Assembly (NCBI RefSeq): GCF_905147045.1
Contig: NC_065911.1
Location: 6,696,001 to 6,760,000, forward strand
DNA from: Nymphalis io
Taxonomy: Eukaryota > Arthropoda > Insecta > Lepidoptera > Nymphalidae
Direction of reading: 5' to 3'
Length of the DNA stretch: 64,000 bases
This document shows positions 12,680 to 27,200 of the stretch, piece after piece. The stretch's first letter is position 1. Each line of letters opens with the position of its first letter. Under the pieces are notes generated by a model. The model did no database searches and was not told where the DNA came from. It worked only from the letters and a program-made list of their open reading frames with translations. The position numbers were made by a program, and so were the translations under genes.

Positions 12680-15600
12680 GTAAGTCTATACTCGAAATTC
12701 CCGATGGGCTGGCATACGACCAACAAAGTTAAATTACGGTTTAGTTAAGGCTAAACTAACTAGGTTTATTAGGCTGTCGATTTCAAGGTCCCGCATTCGA
12801 AACCTAAGTCGGGCCAATTAAATTTATTGCTTATTTCTGCCACAAACTTCGCAATAACAGCCCTTAAATAAGAATTTAACTGTGTTTCTAAAAAAATATT
12901 TTAATCGTCGCTTCCACTATAAAATAAACCTATATTTCAAATTTCAGCCTTCATAATTTGAAATTTGAAAAAGAAATTAAATTTGATACTATTCTTTAGA
13001 TGTCTATGTCACAAGTTATTATATATAGGTACTAGTTTTCGCTCACGGTTTCGCCTTCACTTTGATATATAAGGTCACCTTATATATCAAGATATATTCG
13101 AGATACTTGGTACCTTAATCCTTGTTAACGTTTCAAAACATACTACATAACAAACATACAAAGTTTTTCAAAACATAATAATCAATTAATTAGTTAAGAC
13201 GTGAAAACGTAACAAACAAGCAAACTGAAAGATTGCCAACTAAGTTTCTTGACAGTTCTTATCCCTTCATATTTCAAATTGACGGTAGTTTTAAATTTTG
13301 TTTAAAATTAAAGCTTTTATGCATAGTGCACTTCAAATAAAGATGAATATGAGAGCAAATCATTATTTCAAAATCAGCTAAAATAAGACCAGTGCAGCCG
13401 CTGAAGCTGCTCAAATACTCAAGCGCCGCAAATATTCACTTTTATCCAACGAATATGAATTTGCGGGGCTGGTCTTTGAAACATTTGGTCCAAGGTCGTC
13501 CGATACAAAAAGAATCATAAAAAATATTTCTAAGAAATTGGTCCACACTTCTGGTGACCCAAGACCTGGCGCTTATTTAGCCCAAAGGCTGATTCTAGCG
13601 GTGCAGAGAGGCAATAGTGCCAGTGTCTTGGGTACAATGCCACAGGACAATATTTTAGACGGCGTGTTTCAGCTTTAAATTTGTAATGTGTATTTTGTTC
13701 TTTTTATTTTAATTTTATATGTCATAAAAATGTCTGTACATAATCAATGTCATGATGTAAATATTTTAATGATATTAAATAAAAATCAGCTAAATAATAA
13801 TTTCTTCTAAATATGCAAATTAAATATCTCCGTCCGTTCGATTTCTTTCGAACCAAATACATCGTTTTATGTTACTATACTTTCAATTACTTTCATATAA
13901 TCCTGTAAAAGGAAGTTTCAAAGGCACTTAAAAGTTTACTTGAATAATGTATAATACGATAGCAATGACACTACTTTCAACTTTAATTGAATAAATTGAA
14001 CTTTGCCTTTCACAAGAGTTAACTGATCTTCGTAACAATTATGACATTAATTAAATAAAACTATATTAACACTTAAGCTTTTAATAATTGCGAACGTTAT
14101 TTGGATATTTAGTTATCTCGCTTGGTTGCAATTTGTGGTGTTATATATAATAATTGTTCGGTACGGTAATTTTATATGCAATAGTATATAACAGGATATT
14201 GTATAATGTCTTCCAGACCGATTTCGGCCACTGCGGCCAATTTTAAGAGAGAGTAGCCAACTACGCAGTAGATATTATAGTGCACAAATGTGTGCCAAAC
14301 ACATATGCTCTCTCTATTCCCTAACTCTCATAATCCGATGGGACGGCAATTCGATACGACCGGAAAGAGTTCAGGCGCAGGACCAACAGCTTTACGTGCT
14401 TTCCGAGGCACGGGAGTGACCACACTTTCAACTTCCAGACTCCGTGCTGCTACCGAGAATTTTCTGACAGAAAAACCCAATAACTTTTTATTGGCCCGAC
14501 TTGGGAATTGAAATCAGGACCTCCGCGTCTTCGGCTTTACATCAAGCTAGACTAACTACTACACTACACTACACTACACTTGACCAACGAGGCAGTCAAT
14601 ATTAGTATCTGTCGTTATTGACTGGATTAGTGAAACATTTTAATCCATAAACACATTCATTTCCACGTGTGGTTAATATTTGAAACATCGTGGATTTTCA
14701 AGTCCGGACAAGCACCGATGAATTTTCACATTATAAATTAATAAAGTTTTTATAATTCGCATAATTATAACATCATATTTATATCCATATAATAAAAAAG
14801 CATATACCAAAATATTTTATTATCTGATATATACATATCGATAACCAATGTATATAACTTTCATTTATATAATTTTAAAATGCTAAGTGTTCGTGTAGTG
14901 TGTTAGTGTAGTAGACACTTAAAATACTCGAGAATGATGAATTTTGTAATAGAAGAACGATTTAGTGTGGCGTATTATTACATAATATTCCATTTTAATA
15001 CAAAATTTACATAGTAAAACTCACGTTTACGCATGTGCATAGTTAGTCAGCTTTTGCTATATATCTAAAATTTCGTCTTAAAAGCATAAAAAAGCAATAA
15101 TAAACTTTACTGGTGGTAGGGCTTTGTGCAAGCTCGTCTGGGTAGGTACCACCCACTCATCAGATATTCTACCGCAAAACAGAAGTACTTAGTATTGTTG
15201 TGTTCTGGTTTGAAGGGTAAGTCAGCCAGTGTAATTACAGGCACAAGGGACCATCAGGTGGCCTATATGCTTGTCCACCTGCCTATACTATAAAAAAATA
15301 AACTTTTCAATTAAATGTTAGTGTTGAATTACAGTTGATTTAATATTTAAGCTCAAATCTTCATAACTAAATTAAATTGAGGAATTCAAATAGAAATGGG
15401 AAACGTGAAGCTGAATCGCGAAATAGATTTGCTATTGTCCAATAAAGTGGAATACCACAAAGCCGGCACAGATCAATAGGCCTAGCGCAGAACACGGCAT
15501 AAGGGAAGTGACATCGATCAGATTGTAAATGTATATAATAATATTAATGTTGGTAATATAATATGGACGTCCGACTGATTTCACCAATGGTGGCAATCCT

Positions 15601-18138
15601 CAAAGGAGACTAACCAACTGAGCGGACATATTATACTATGCAAGTATGGGCGCAAGCAAGAGTACTTTCTATCCCTTAATTCTCATAATCAGATGGGACG
15701 GCAATCTGACACGACCAGAAAGTGTTAAGGCACAGGAAAAGCTGTACGTGCTTTCTGAGGCACCGGAGTGTACACTACCAATTTCCAGACTCCGAGCTAC
15801 TACTGAGAAGGGACATAACATCTTCGTTAACAAGTTTGGTGGTGCCTTGATGATATAAAGACGGTTAATATTTTTTAAAGAGCCAATGTGCGGTGGTGTC
15901 TTACTATCATATATATTTTATGCTTTAAAAAATGTAGAAATGACATTAGTTGCAGATGCCATTTCCGCAGTATCATGGTTATTGGTAATGCCGACCGTAC
16001 CCGTGGTTATTACGGATTACTCGCGGTAAATGTCATACGAATATACCAAGCGCTACAAATGTTGAATTCAAATGTACCTATATGCTTTTTTATTTCACTT
16101 ACTTTACTTATGAATTTTGATTAAACTCCTCATATATAGTATCAAAACTTAGTCTGTTTGATATTTATGAAAATTGGCACATCGCTGTTTATTTTAATGA
16201 AAGTAATGTATTGGGAGTAAGAACGACTCGTATGCCGTGACCTCTAACGGCATTACTCTCTTATGCTGTCACAACGCCCCTTAGCCGCTGTTCTTTATAC
16301 GTTGCTATTTTTATTTATTTCACGCCATGTTTTACACTTTTTTATATAAATATAAAAAGCAACTAACAAACTATGTCAAAATTATATGATTAATAAAATT
16401 AAGATTAATATCACAACTCCAATATAAACCCAGATTCAATGAACAAAATAATATAATTATATCAATATCATGAAAATATGAGTTATATATGATATAATCG
16501 GATATATCGTTCAACATCAGAATATCAAAATTAACTTCGTGTAAGAGGTAAGCGCAGGTATCCTATATGTTAAGAAATCGTATAAACTATCTTTATAAAA
16601 AATCATCGAAATTCGTTTATAGTTTTGTTTGAAAGAGTAACAAAAATTCATCCATTCAACCTTACAAACTGTCTCGTTTATAATAATAGTTGATTTAATC
16701 AGTGCTATCAACAGTTTTGAATGTAGCTTCGAGAAGAACCATTAAAAAACTCAACAGTTAACCTGATCGAATTAAATTAAGATTGATTCGCCTTTGTTTT
16801 CTCTTTCATGAAGCCCACCTCCACAGACGTATTTCCCGTACCTTTTCTAAGAACCACAAACGAAATATCAGTATTACATTTTTTTTCTTTTTCATTGACC
16901 CAGATATTGTGTGCCAGTTATTTTTCCTTAAAGAAGTGTCATTCGTTTTTTTTATGTGATTAATTAGTTTGAAGATAAGCAAAGTACATGGTCAACGTAG
17001 TTTGTTATATATAGCAAATAGTTTTTTGACTCATCTTTCGCTTGCCTTTAAGTAATTGATAGCTAAAGTTTTGAACGAGTTTAAAATTGATGAGAGGAGA
17101 ACTTAAATATAAAGTAAAGCTACGTGGTCGTGTTTTAATATAATTACGTTCATGTAAAGGTAGGGTTGCCACCTTCGAGTAAAAAAAATACAAATAAGAT
17201 TAATTCAAGACCACTTAAAGTTTTCGTTTTAATATTTAATTTATTCCTAGACTGTTCGTTTGTGTACCGAACCGAACCGAACCGAAACAGCCTGTGAATG
17301 TCCCACTGCTGGGCTAAAGGCCTCCTCTCCTCATTTTGAGGAGAAGGTTTGGAGCTTATTCCACCACGCTGCTCCAATGCGGGTTGGTGGAATACACATG
17401 TGGCAGAATTTCAGTGAAAGTAGACACATGCAGGTTTCCTCACGATGTTTTCCTTCACCGTAAAGCACGAGATGAATTATAATCACAAATTAAGCACATG
17501 AAAATTCAGTGGTGCTTACCCGGGTTTGCATTTTTAATATTTATTTAATTAAATTAGTATTTCGAATAAAATGTTATCCTATATAAAGACTACGTATAAA
17601 TAAGTTAAAAACGTTGCGTAAATGTATTGTTTCTACTAAGCTTACACTACGTTAGGAACAAAACACATTAATGTATCTTATAATATTAAAAGGCGACCTC
17701 CACCCGTAGACACTATACACCATCAATGCGCCACCAACCATAAAACCACTAGATATTATAAAATTAAACTCCCTCCCACCGCCTCACGCTTAAAATGCAA
17801 TATTACATACCTAGACAGATTATAATCAAAGCCAAGCCGCAATTGTCCGGAAAAATCCAGTTAGTTGGTAACCCTATAGATCTTATGTGTGGGTTTTAAC
17901 TCAATTGCTTAAATAACCTTTCCTTATTTTTAAACCATCATATAATCAATCTCTGTACTGTTTGCAATAAATCTTCATTGTGATGAAAATATTTTCACGT
18001 TTACATATTGATAATTCGTGCAAACAAATTTCGTTTAAAACATACTTTCAATTAAGTTGTTTTATTTACATTTCTCGTATAAATTCATAGTGGCGAGCGA
18101 TGCGATGTCATAAGCTATGACTTTGTAAGCGTTTGACA

Positions 18139-18206
<68 letters not shown>

Positions 18207-21200
18207 TCGTTTCCACCATTTCCATATATATATATATATATATATGTATGCCATATGTGTATTCCACCACATGCAGGTTTCCTCACGATATTTTCCTTCA
18301 CCGTCAAGCACGAGAAGAATTATAATAACAAATTAAGCACATGAAAATTCAGTGGTGCTTTGACATGGGTTTGAACCCACGATCATCTGTTAAGATTCAC
18401 GCGTTCTTACCACTGGGCCATCTCGGCTATTATATACATTTTCACCTTCCATTTAAAAAATGACATCGACAATGCTTCATCACAACAAACGTCAGACCAT
18501 TTATCTACATTTGACTTTGATTGACTTCGTATGTAAATATATATAATGTCAAATTGACGATAATAAATTCCATCCGATTTATCACGAGCGCGACGTATAT
18601 TTGCATAGAATTTAAGCTTACATTGAAATTTAAAAATTTATTTTATTTTTTGTAGTAAATATTTAAAAATGGAATTTATTATATTTACACTATAATACCG
18701 TTTATCCTGACTAACTATTAAGGCACGGTGAAAACTACTGAGTCTATAAAGCTGTTTGAAACGTAAGCATCCGCTAATTATTTTTGGGATACTTCAACCT
18801 TAAGGGAGGAACATGTAAGATATACCATAATTGCGTATTAGATAGATACCAAGAGCAAATTTTTATTTAATTAAAAAATATCTCGGGATAAATCGGATCG
18901 AAGTAGGGATAGGCGACTTGTTAATTTATAAAGGCGAAAATTTAACAAATAATTAATACCAATATTATATTAACAAATTCCATGTCTATCTAAATGTTAT
19001 TTACGTTAAATTCTCCACACGGTATGTGAAGTATTCCATTATAGAAGCTGGCATTCATTGTTTAAAGGTTTTCATAACAACATGATAATATAGTGTGAAT
19101 ACCAATTCTACGAATACAATCCCTGAACTATTTATTATATTTTGATAGGAAAAATATTGCCATCTCTCTCTCTCTCTCTCTCTTGAATAAGAATTTAATA
19201 AGCAAGAAAATTAGAAATTTTAAATAAATAACATAATTAAAAATTAAAACATTAAATATGCTTATTGGCCTAGACTGTCTTAAGACTGAGTCAAAGTTTT
19301 TTTTTAAATTATAATATTATAGAATTCTTGCTTTCCTTGTGTTTGTAATTCACCTAGTGCTCGACGGTGAATTGCTTCCAAATTGTGACCCAACCCGCGT
19401 CATAGTCGCGTGATGGAATAAGCTGCAAACATTTTCCTCTAAAGGAGAGGAGCCAAAGATAACGTGGATGAAGGAAATACCAGAGAGAAAAAAAACTTGG
19501 ATCATAAGCAAATTCAATATTGAAGAAGACAATGTAGCCACCACAACAACAGAGGCGAAGAATTACTATCCCGTTGGGAGGGGTAACGCGGCAAAGAAGA
19601 TACGCACAATAGTTGTATTTTATACCACTGACATCGAAGACGCGTTGGGAACACAGGTAAAGAGAGCACAAATGGCAACTACCAAGGAGATTCGAAATTA
19701 CAACCTAAAGATTGCGATCCATAAGAGAGATGACCGGATTATGTTAACTAGCCAAATATCATCCAGACCAAAAAAAGCCCCATAAAAACAACTAATACCC
19801 CTTCTAGGAAGTCAAATGGCCCACATTCAAGTCAATGAAGTAGTCGTCTGGACTCTACGACATCAGAAGCTTTTAACCCTGAAACGTAGATTATATCACT
19901 GCCTAGTAATAAACATGAAAGAACATTAAAATAAATTAAATACAAGACACACAACATGTGTGTAAGGTTACGATTATAAAATAAAAAATTGAGACGGTTC
20001 CAGGTTGTTACTTTTATAAAGTCGACTTTAAATTAAGATTTATAAGCACTTCCAAGATCTTACTTGAATGAAGTACATTTTTATGTTAGAATAGTTAGTT
20101 AAACTTATTCTTAATAATACTATTTGATTTAAAAGGAATGTTCATATTACATTAAATTTTTCATTACAAATTTGAAGTCTACGGTGTAAACGAAAGAAAA
20201 GTTAATAAAGACTTATTTGATAAACAGAAATGACATTTTAACAGCAACGAATACATATATTATATATTACAGAAATAGCTGTGACTTCTAGAATAGCTTA
20301 TCTCTGCTAATTGAAAGGCAAAAATAATAATGAATACTAGAATCGTGTGCTTATTTACATTTAAAATAATTTAAGAGGTTATTTAAACTTGTTCTGAATT
20401 GATTTTTTTTTACTTTGTTTTCGATTGTATCTAATGTTGGTATGTAATGGTTTTATAATACACCACCATTATAGTAACATAATATTAACACAAATTAAGC
20501 ACATGAAAATTCATTGGTGCTTGCCCGGTATTGAACTCACGATCATCGGTTAAGATTCTACCAGTGATCATATACTGGTGATCTACCAGTGGTTAGAACG
20601 CGTGATAATTCGCGTGATCTGGGAGAGAATAATTACTTAGAGAGACGATTTATTAAGAAAAGTTTTAGGTATTAGATTACTTTAGGTCAATAACCGTAAA
20701 CGTATAACCTGGTTAATTTTATACAAGGAACTACAGACAGAAGCTACTATATATATATATAATATACTAAAATATAAGCTCTAACCACCATTATAGCACG
20801 CTTAATGTTACTATATCTTACGATGTAAATAATTACATAAATATTGATATTCGTGTTGGACAAAGTTGGTCAAACAAATCACCATCATCCCCATTCGTCA
20901 TATTTTCTATTACCAAACAGCAATACTTAATTCCGTGTTCCGGCTTTATTCTATATATAGATTAATTTCCTGCATGTCTCGCTGCTGTACAAAGGCTTTA
21001 AGACGATTTGGGAACTAAACCCCTGTAATGTCCAGTGGGTTTACATTTTTCTCCGAAACAAAGTGATTGTCACATTACATTTTCTACACGATAAAGTATT
21101 TAATGGTTTCTAAATACTTAGCATTTTAAGCTTCCGAGTCGGTCCGGATTAAAACCTTTATTCTTAACGTACTTAGTTCACTACGGCTTTAAGACATATT

Positions 21201-24200
21201 ATGAAGTTTTAAAACAAAATTATACCATGAAGTTTATTTGACGATGAATTCAGAGTGAATCATGACTTGCAGAAGAAATCGCATAGTAAAGATACTTAAA
21301 GAATTAAGTAGAAGTCTGTGAGTGTCCCCCTGCTGGGCTAAGGCCTCCTCTCCCTTTTTGAGTAGAAGGTTTCGAACTTATTCCACCACGCTGCTCCAAT
21401 GCGGTTTGGTGAAATACACATGTGGCAGATTTTCAGTGAAATTAGACACATACAAGTTTTCTCAAGATATTTTTCTTTACCGTCAAGCACGAGATGAATT
21501 ATAATCACAAATTAAGGACATGAAAATTCAGTGGTGCTTGCCCGGGTTTGAACCCACGATCTTGCTTAATTACTGCATTACTTATCAATACATATTATGT
21601 AATGTTATATATGTACGGAAAAATATTAATGACTTTGTGAGAAAATGTGATACTCATAACATTAGTATACGGTTATATAACAGGATCCCAGAAAGCGCTC
21701 TAAAATGACATTTACGGACTGTTACTGTTTATATATATATATATATATGTTGCGCGTTTAACTATACATACTTTCCATCTTTTAAAATATTCACATAGAA
21801 ATACAACTGATTTGCCGAATGAACTGATAGCATGAAGTAAATTTGAATTTAATATAATTCGACCAGAAATAACAGACATATTTCTAAAACAGTGAATTTA
21901 ATACAAAAAATCTCAAAAATGACTTTCAAAGAGGGCTATCAACAATTACTTCCAATGGAAGTGTTTATTATAAAAACTCGTCGAAATGGAATCCACTTTT
22001 CTGTAATTCCATAACAATGAAATTCAATTCAAACGTGATACAGGAGGAATTTTTTTCAATAAAATATCGCATTTATTTTTGGTAACTAAAGTTATACAAC
22101 CAGATTATTTCATCATGTGTGAAAGGGTACATATAAGCGGCTCTTTTGATAAGTATATGATCGATTTTTTTACATATTAACAATTTGATAACTGAAATAT
22201 CCATATAGACTATTCTTAACAATTCACCGTGTGTACTGGATAACTTCTCTTCTGGGTTCAGAAATGACCTAACAATAAAGGGTACAAAAGATTGAATACC
22301 TTGGATCTTTTCACGTCATACACACATTATCACACACAGTATTCCTGTATCTTCGAGAAGCTCGTCTCGACTTCGTACTGTTAAAATTTATACAAAAATG
22401 CCTTATCCATTTCTACCCCATAAATATTCCTTTCAAAGCGGATAATAAAATAAACCTATTTTATTTATTTAATAAGCACACTAACAATATACATATTACA
22501 TAATACACACACAGCGTACACATACTAAATAATTTCTGATATGTATATCAATTGTAAGTGAACGTAACAATCATAGAATCATAACGTGAATACGATTTAT
22601 TAATAAATTTTCCACATTTCAGTTTCTAGACTGTGTAGTTCAAACCGTACGTTGATAAATATTTACGACTGTTTACTGTACTCCTCGCTAGGTTATAAAA
22701 TAATACGTATTATCGAGTAACAGTCTCGTTCTCCTTTAGTATGTATCAATATAATTATGTACTATATTATATGTATCAAGCATTTCGGATCCAAACAAAT
22801 CACGTACTGCTACTATTGAGCAAATGCACTTTTTTAAATTAATATATTAAAAATGGCACATATTAATTCGAACAGGTTTCGATTTGTTCTTACGAACGAA
22901 TCTTAGACACATACATGGAATTAAAACTTCAGATATCACTCGATAACTGTAACACAGAAAAACGTTTAATATCAAACGTTCATGTTTTTCAAGGTCGAGA
23001 TCTTGTAATGATCGTTTACGTAACGACGCCTACAACAGAACAACACAAGTTAATGGATGCGACACTTACTTGTGTAAAGGTCGTATGACATCCTAATATT
23101 ATAAATTCTAAAATGACATAGTTGTTTATTGTTTGTTTGTTACGCTAAAATAAATACACTTTTTGATATTACATTGGATTGGATATTACGGCGGACGGGT
23201 AAATGGGCCACATAATGGTAAATGTTCTCCATCACCCACAGACATTGTTGATGAAATATTAACCAAGGAATGGTTCCCTGGTCCACATAACATGTGCTTA
23301 TTTACTAAGGCTCACTCACCCTTTAAACGGACATTACAATTTTACAGTAACACACATATTTATATGTTACACAAGTATGTGAAATAGTAAAAGAAATAAG
23401 TAACAATCTAGAAGAGTAAATAAGAAATCATTGCATTTTCATGTGCAATAATTTTTATTTATGAACCACCATGAGCTTAGAGAAGGCAAACGTCGTGAAC
23501 TTGTGTATCCACTCGCAGAAACAGTATGGTGGAATTCATTCCAAAAACCTTTCTACTCAAGAGGAGGCATTTGCCTAGCAGTGGCTACAGCTGTTACTTT
23601 AACTTTAAGAAGTATTATTTTTGTATACCTGCAAATTAAAAAAAAGATTTCGGGTACATATGCAACTTATCGCAAATCTGTATTTTTACTTTATACAAAT
23701 AATACATATATTTAATGTTGGTACAGGTTCTCGAAGAGGCAAGCTCGTGCTCCGGAGCTGATTAACGAAGTACCTGCCGTGCCCTACCGCGACCCGCTGA
23801 TGTATAATGAGTGGCCGGTCTACACTGCGATGCCTCGCGCCGCTCCAAGGTAAGAAAAATAAAATAAAAATTCGTATGTGTTGTGCTGTAAGTAAAATAT
23901 CTCTTCTACGACGGTAATAATTATTTCAATAAAATTAAATCAGAAATGATCTGAACTGTGCCACTAAACTTGAGAACCTTGAGAGATGTTATGTCTCTTG
24001 TGCCTGTAGTTACACGCACTCACCCTTCAAACCGGTACACAACAATACAATACATTATTGGTAGAATATCTGATGAGTGTGTGGTACCTACAAAACATGG
24101 GTACAAGAGCCCGGAGGTTAAAAATTGGCAGACTTTCAATCGCAAAGCAAAGCCCTTCCCCTGAACTTTTTTTGGTTATGGCATATTGCTGTCCCAATTG

Positions 24201-27200
24201 ATTTTGAGAATGAGGCATTTGAGAGTGCACCTGTGTTTGCGCACACACTTACACTGTTATATCGTCTGCGAGATGGCTTAGAATGCTACATATACAAGAC
24301 CCTTTTATTTTTATACCTAATCAAAAAAATATCAGTGTATGAACACCAGTTCTAGGAGTTGTGGCTCATTCATGTTCTATTTACGCGCTGCTCCGAAGTA
24401 TTAAATTTTTATGAAGCAATTGTTTTAATAGGTGATTAATGGAAACAGCTGATGGCCTATCAGCAACTTGTTGCATAAAGGGCTTGTGCAACAAGTTGAT
24501 CTGTTAAGCGATTCCAGCCGCTATTTCGAAGGATTATGTACTTAAACCAACTTGTTTCTGGTAGTCAATTAACGAAGTGCTTTGCGTGTCCCATCATGGC
24601 AATCCCTATATATAGGGATTGTATATATACAATCGGTTCGTCTATATTTTAAATTTATTATATGATTTTAATGCTCCTCAAAAGTATTATATTTTATCGT
24701 TAAAATAATATCTTTAAGTATTTGACTTGTTCATTTCAAGCAAATGTTAGATATCGTAATACCATAAAATATCCCAATTAATATTATATATATTCATAGT
24801 AAATTAAAAAAGAATCCTTGGTTTACTAAATGTACTGTATAAAAAATAATTCTGCTATTATATTTATATTAATTAGAAAAGATCTTATTGCACCGAAGCC
24901 ACTGAGGAATATAATGAATGACCAGTTCGAATAACGATGGTTCGAAGTGCTTCTATTTATAGCACTTATGTCATTTGCTTGCAGTAGCGTTGACGGTTAA
25001 GGCAGTCATTATGCAATGAAACTAGATCATTTCTTGAACTGTAACATATAACATTCGTTTACATGTAAACGCGATGCGTTATATTAGGGACGGACGCGGA
25101 CCAGCCCGCACAAACGCACGTTAGAAACAGCCTCAGTGCGGTGCGTGGTTGTCCGTATTCGTCGCCGCGCGTAAATAATCCGCAGGATTATGCACCGTGA
25201 CCACTTTTAACTACAAAGCATTACAATCGTTTGATATATGAGCAAATTTAATTATTATTGCTATTAAATAATACATTATTTTTTGCAAAAACAAAGTAAA
25301 ATACACCTTATTGAAGTAGACATTGTTAAATTGAATGTAAAGCTTCTAACGGTTTAGAATGTAGTTTCTCCTTAAAAGAAACGGCATGAACATCAATACT
25401 TACTTTCTAAAATGAAACATTATAACAATTAAATATAGCTATATCATACCTAATCTAAAAATAATCATATAGGAAAGCAAACAGTCAGTTCTTAATAATA
25501 TACCGGTCTGTTTAACCGAATACTTACTACTATAAATTAAAAAATAAAATTTTCCAAGAAAAATGGCAAGCAAGTTTATTTCCATATTCAAACGAACAAA
25601 GTCTAAGCATGTATGCTATTAAGTTTCTAAACTTTAAAAAAAAAAAATTAGAATTTATATCACGTTCTATTCTCAACACATTCATAAATCCATTGAGGTA
25701 TAAATTTTTAAGATATAAATAATATAGTACCTTACTCGTACTACATTCAAAAACTATAACAAAAATACCTTCGAGCTTTTTTATATATGTTGTTTATGTT
25801 ATAGATAGGCGGACGGGCAAATGGGCCACCTCACGTTAAGTGGTCACCATCGCCAATGGACCGCGATGTAAGATATTTTAACCATCCCTTACATCGCCAA
25901 TGCGCCACCAATCTTGGGAACAAACCTGTTATGTCCCTTATGCCTTTAGTTTTACTGGCTTACTCACCGTTCAAACTGGAACGCAATAATACTAAGTATT
26001 GCTGTTCAGCGATGGAATGTCAAATGAGAAGGTTGTACCTAACTAGATGGGCTTGCACAAAGTCCTACCACCAAGTACTGTTTTTCTCATTCATGAATAA
26101 ATACCATAAAAAAGCCGAGATGGCCCTGTGGTAAGAACGCGTGAATCTTAACCGATGATCGTGGGTTCAAACCCGGGCAAGCACCACTGAATTTTCATGT
26201 GCTTAATTTGTGATTATAATTCATCTCGTGCTTTACGGTGAAGGAAAACATCGTGAGGAAACCTGCATGTGTCTAATTTCACTGAAGTTCTGCCACATGT
26301 GAATTCTACCAACCCGCATTGGAGCAGCGTGGTGGAATAAGCTCCAAACCTTCTCCTCAAAAAGAGGAGAGGAGGCCTTTAGCCCAGCAGTGGGACATTC
26401 ACAGGCTGTTACGGATTACGGAATAAATACCATACCATACGCACCAGTACCGGTAATAGAAAAGATTTATCTCGGTGATTGAATAACTAACGTAAAAGTA
26501 ATAATACATACCACAACTATTGATGAACTAATAAAAACTCCGCTCTGCTTGGGGTGATGCGGGTTTTGATACACATGTGACAGAATTCCATCCGACACAC
26601 GAAATTAATTATAAACCAAAATTAAGCTCAAGAAAACTTAGTGTCTTGTCCGGATTTGAACCCACAATCTTTGGCTTAAATTCACGTGCTCTACAACTGA
26701 GCCATCTTGCCTCTAAGTAGAATAACCAGACAGGCCTGAAGTTGAAACTTAGTCCTATAATTCAAATACGAATATGACTTTTATTTACTGCATAAATTGT
26801 TCTCATTTGAAATGTACTCATATGTGGGAACCTTTCGTAGGTTACTTCCTATGTGGCTTTATACGACTTTCCGTTCGTCGCCGTTACTTTGTCACGGAAA
26901 ATGACGACGCTGTTTCCAACAATACTTGTTTTGTTTATGGAAATTTGTACCGTCGACATAAAAATATTTTGCATTGTTTTATTATATTAAATAAAATTTA
27001 AGTTTAAATTATTACAAGTATATGTGACTAAAATGACTAGTATGAATGTTAAGTTTCTTACCGGTTCTTCTGACCATATTCAGGTCTTTATTAATTGTCA
27101 TAATTGTAGTGGATTCCGTCATTTAATTTAACAGCAATATACCACAGAGCACGATCGTAATATGTCTGAAGACGATAAGCTACATGGACTATAATAATAT

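Larger units (their letters stand above)
12680..23726 (+). other. Intron 1 (about 11 kb)
   Basis: gtaagt to tacag. Contains a LINE C-terminal ORF relic (13382-13678), SINE A, B and C copies, (TA)n and (TC)n microsatellites and a 29 bp near-palindrome. Stretches 13680-14200, 15870-17260, 17530-18130, 18430-19340, 19790-20480 and 21750-23160 show nothing recognisable beyond AT-rich DNA. Confidence 0.7.

Noticed and set aside
18062..18336. Open frames on both strands encoding IYIYIY repeats
   Set aside because: Pure translation of the (AT)n microsatellite and adjoining SINE A; no coding signal.
19468..19785. 105-codon plus-strand frame starting MKEIPERKKTW
   Set aside because: Begins at the edge of a decayed SINE A, overlaps an equally long minus frame and has no recognised domain. 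Possibly a transposon scrap, but unsupported.
26114..26190. tRNA gene call in SINE heads (also at 4576, 40025, 51811)
   Set aside because: They have A/B-box-like strings but no closing acceptor stem or proper anticodon arm, and the sequence continues into repeat bodies. They are SINE heads, not tRNAs.
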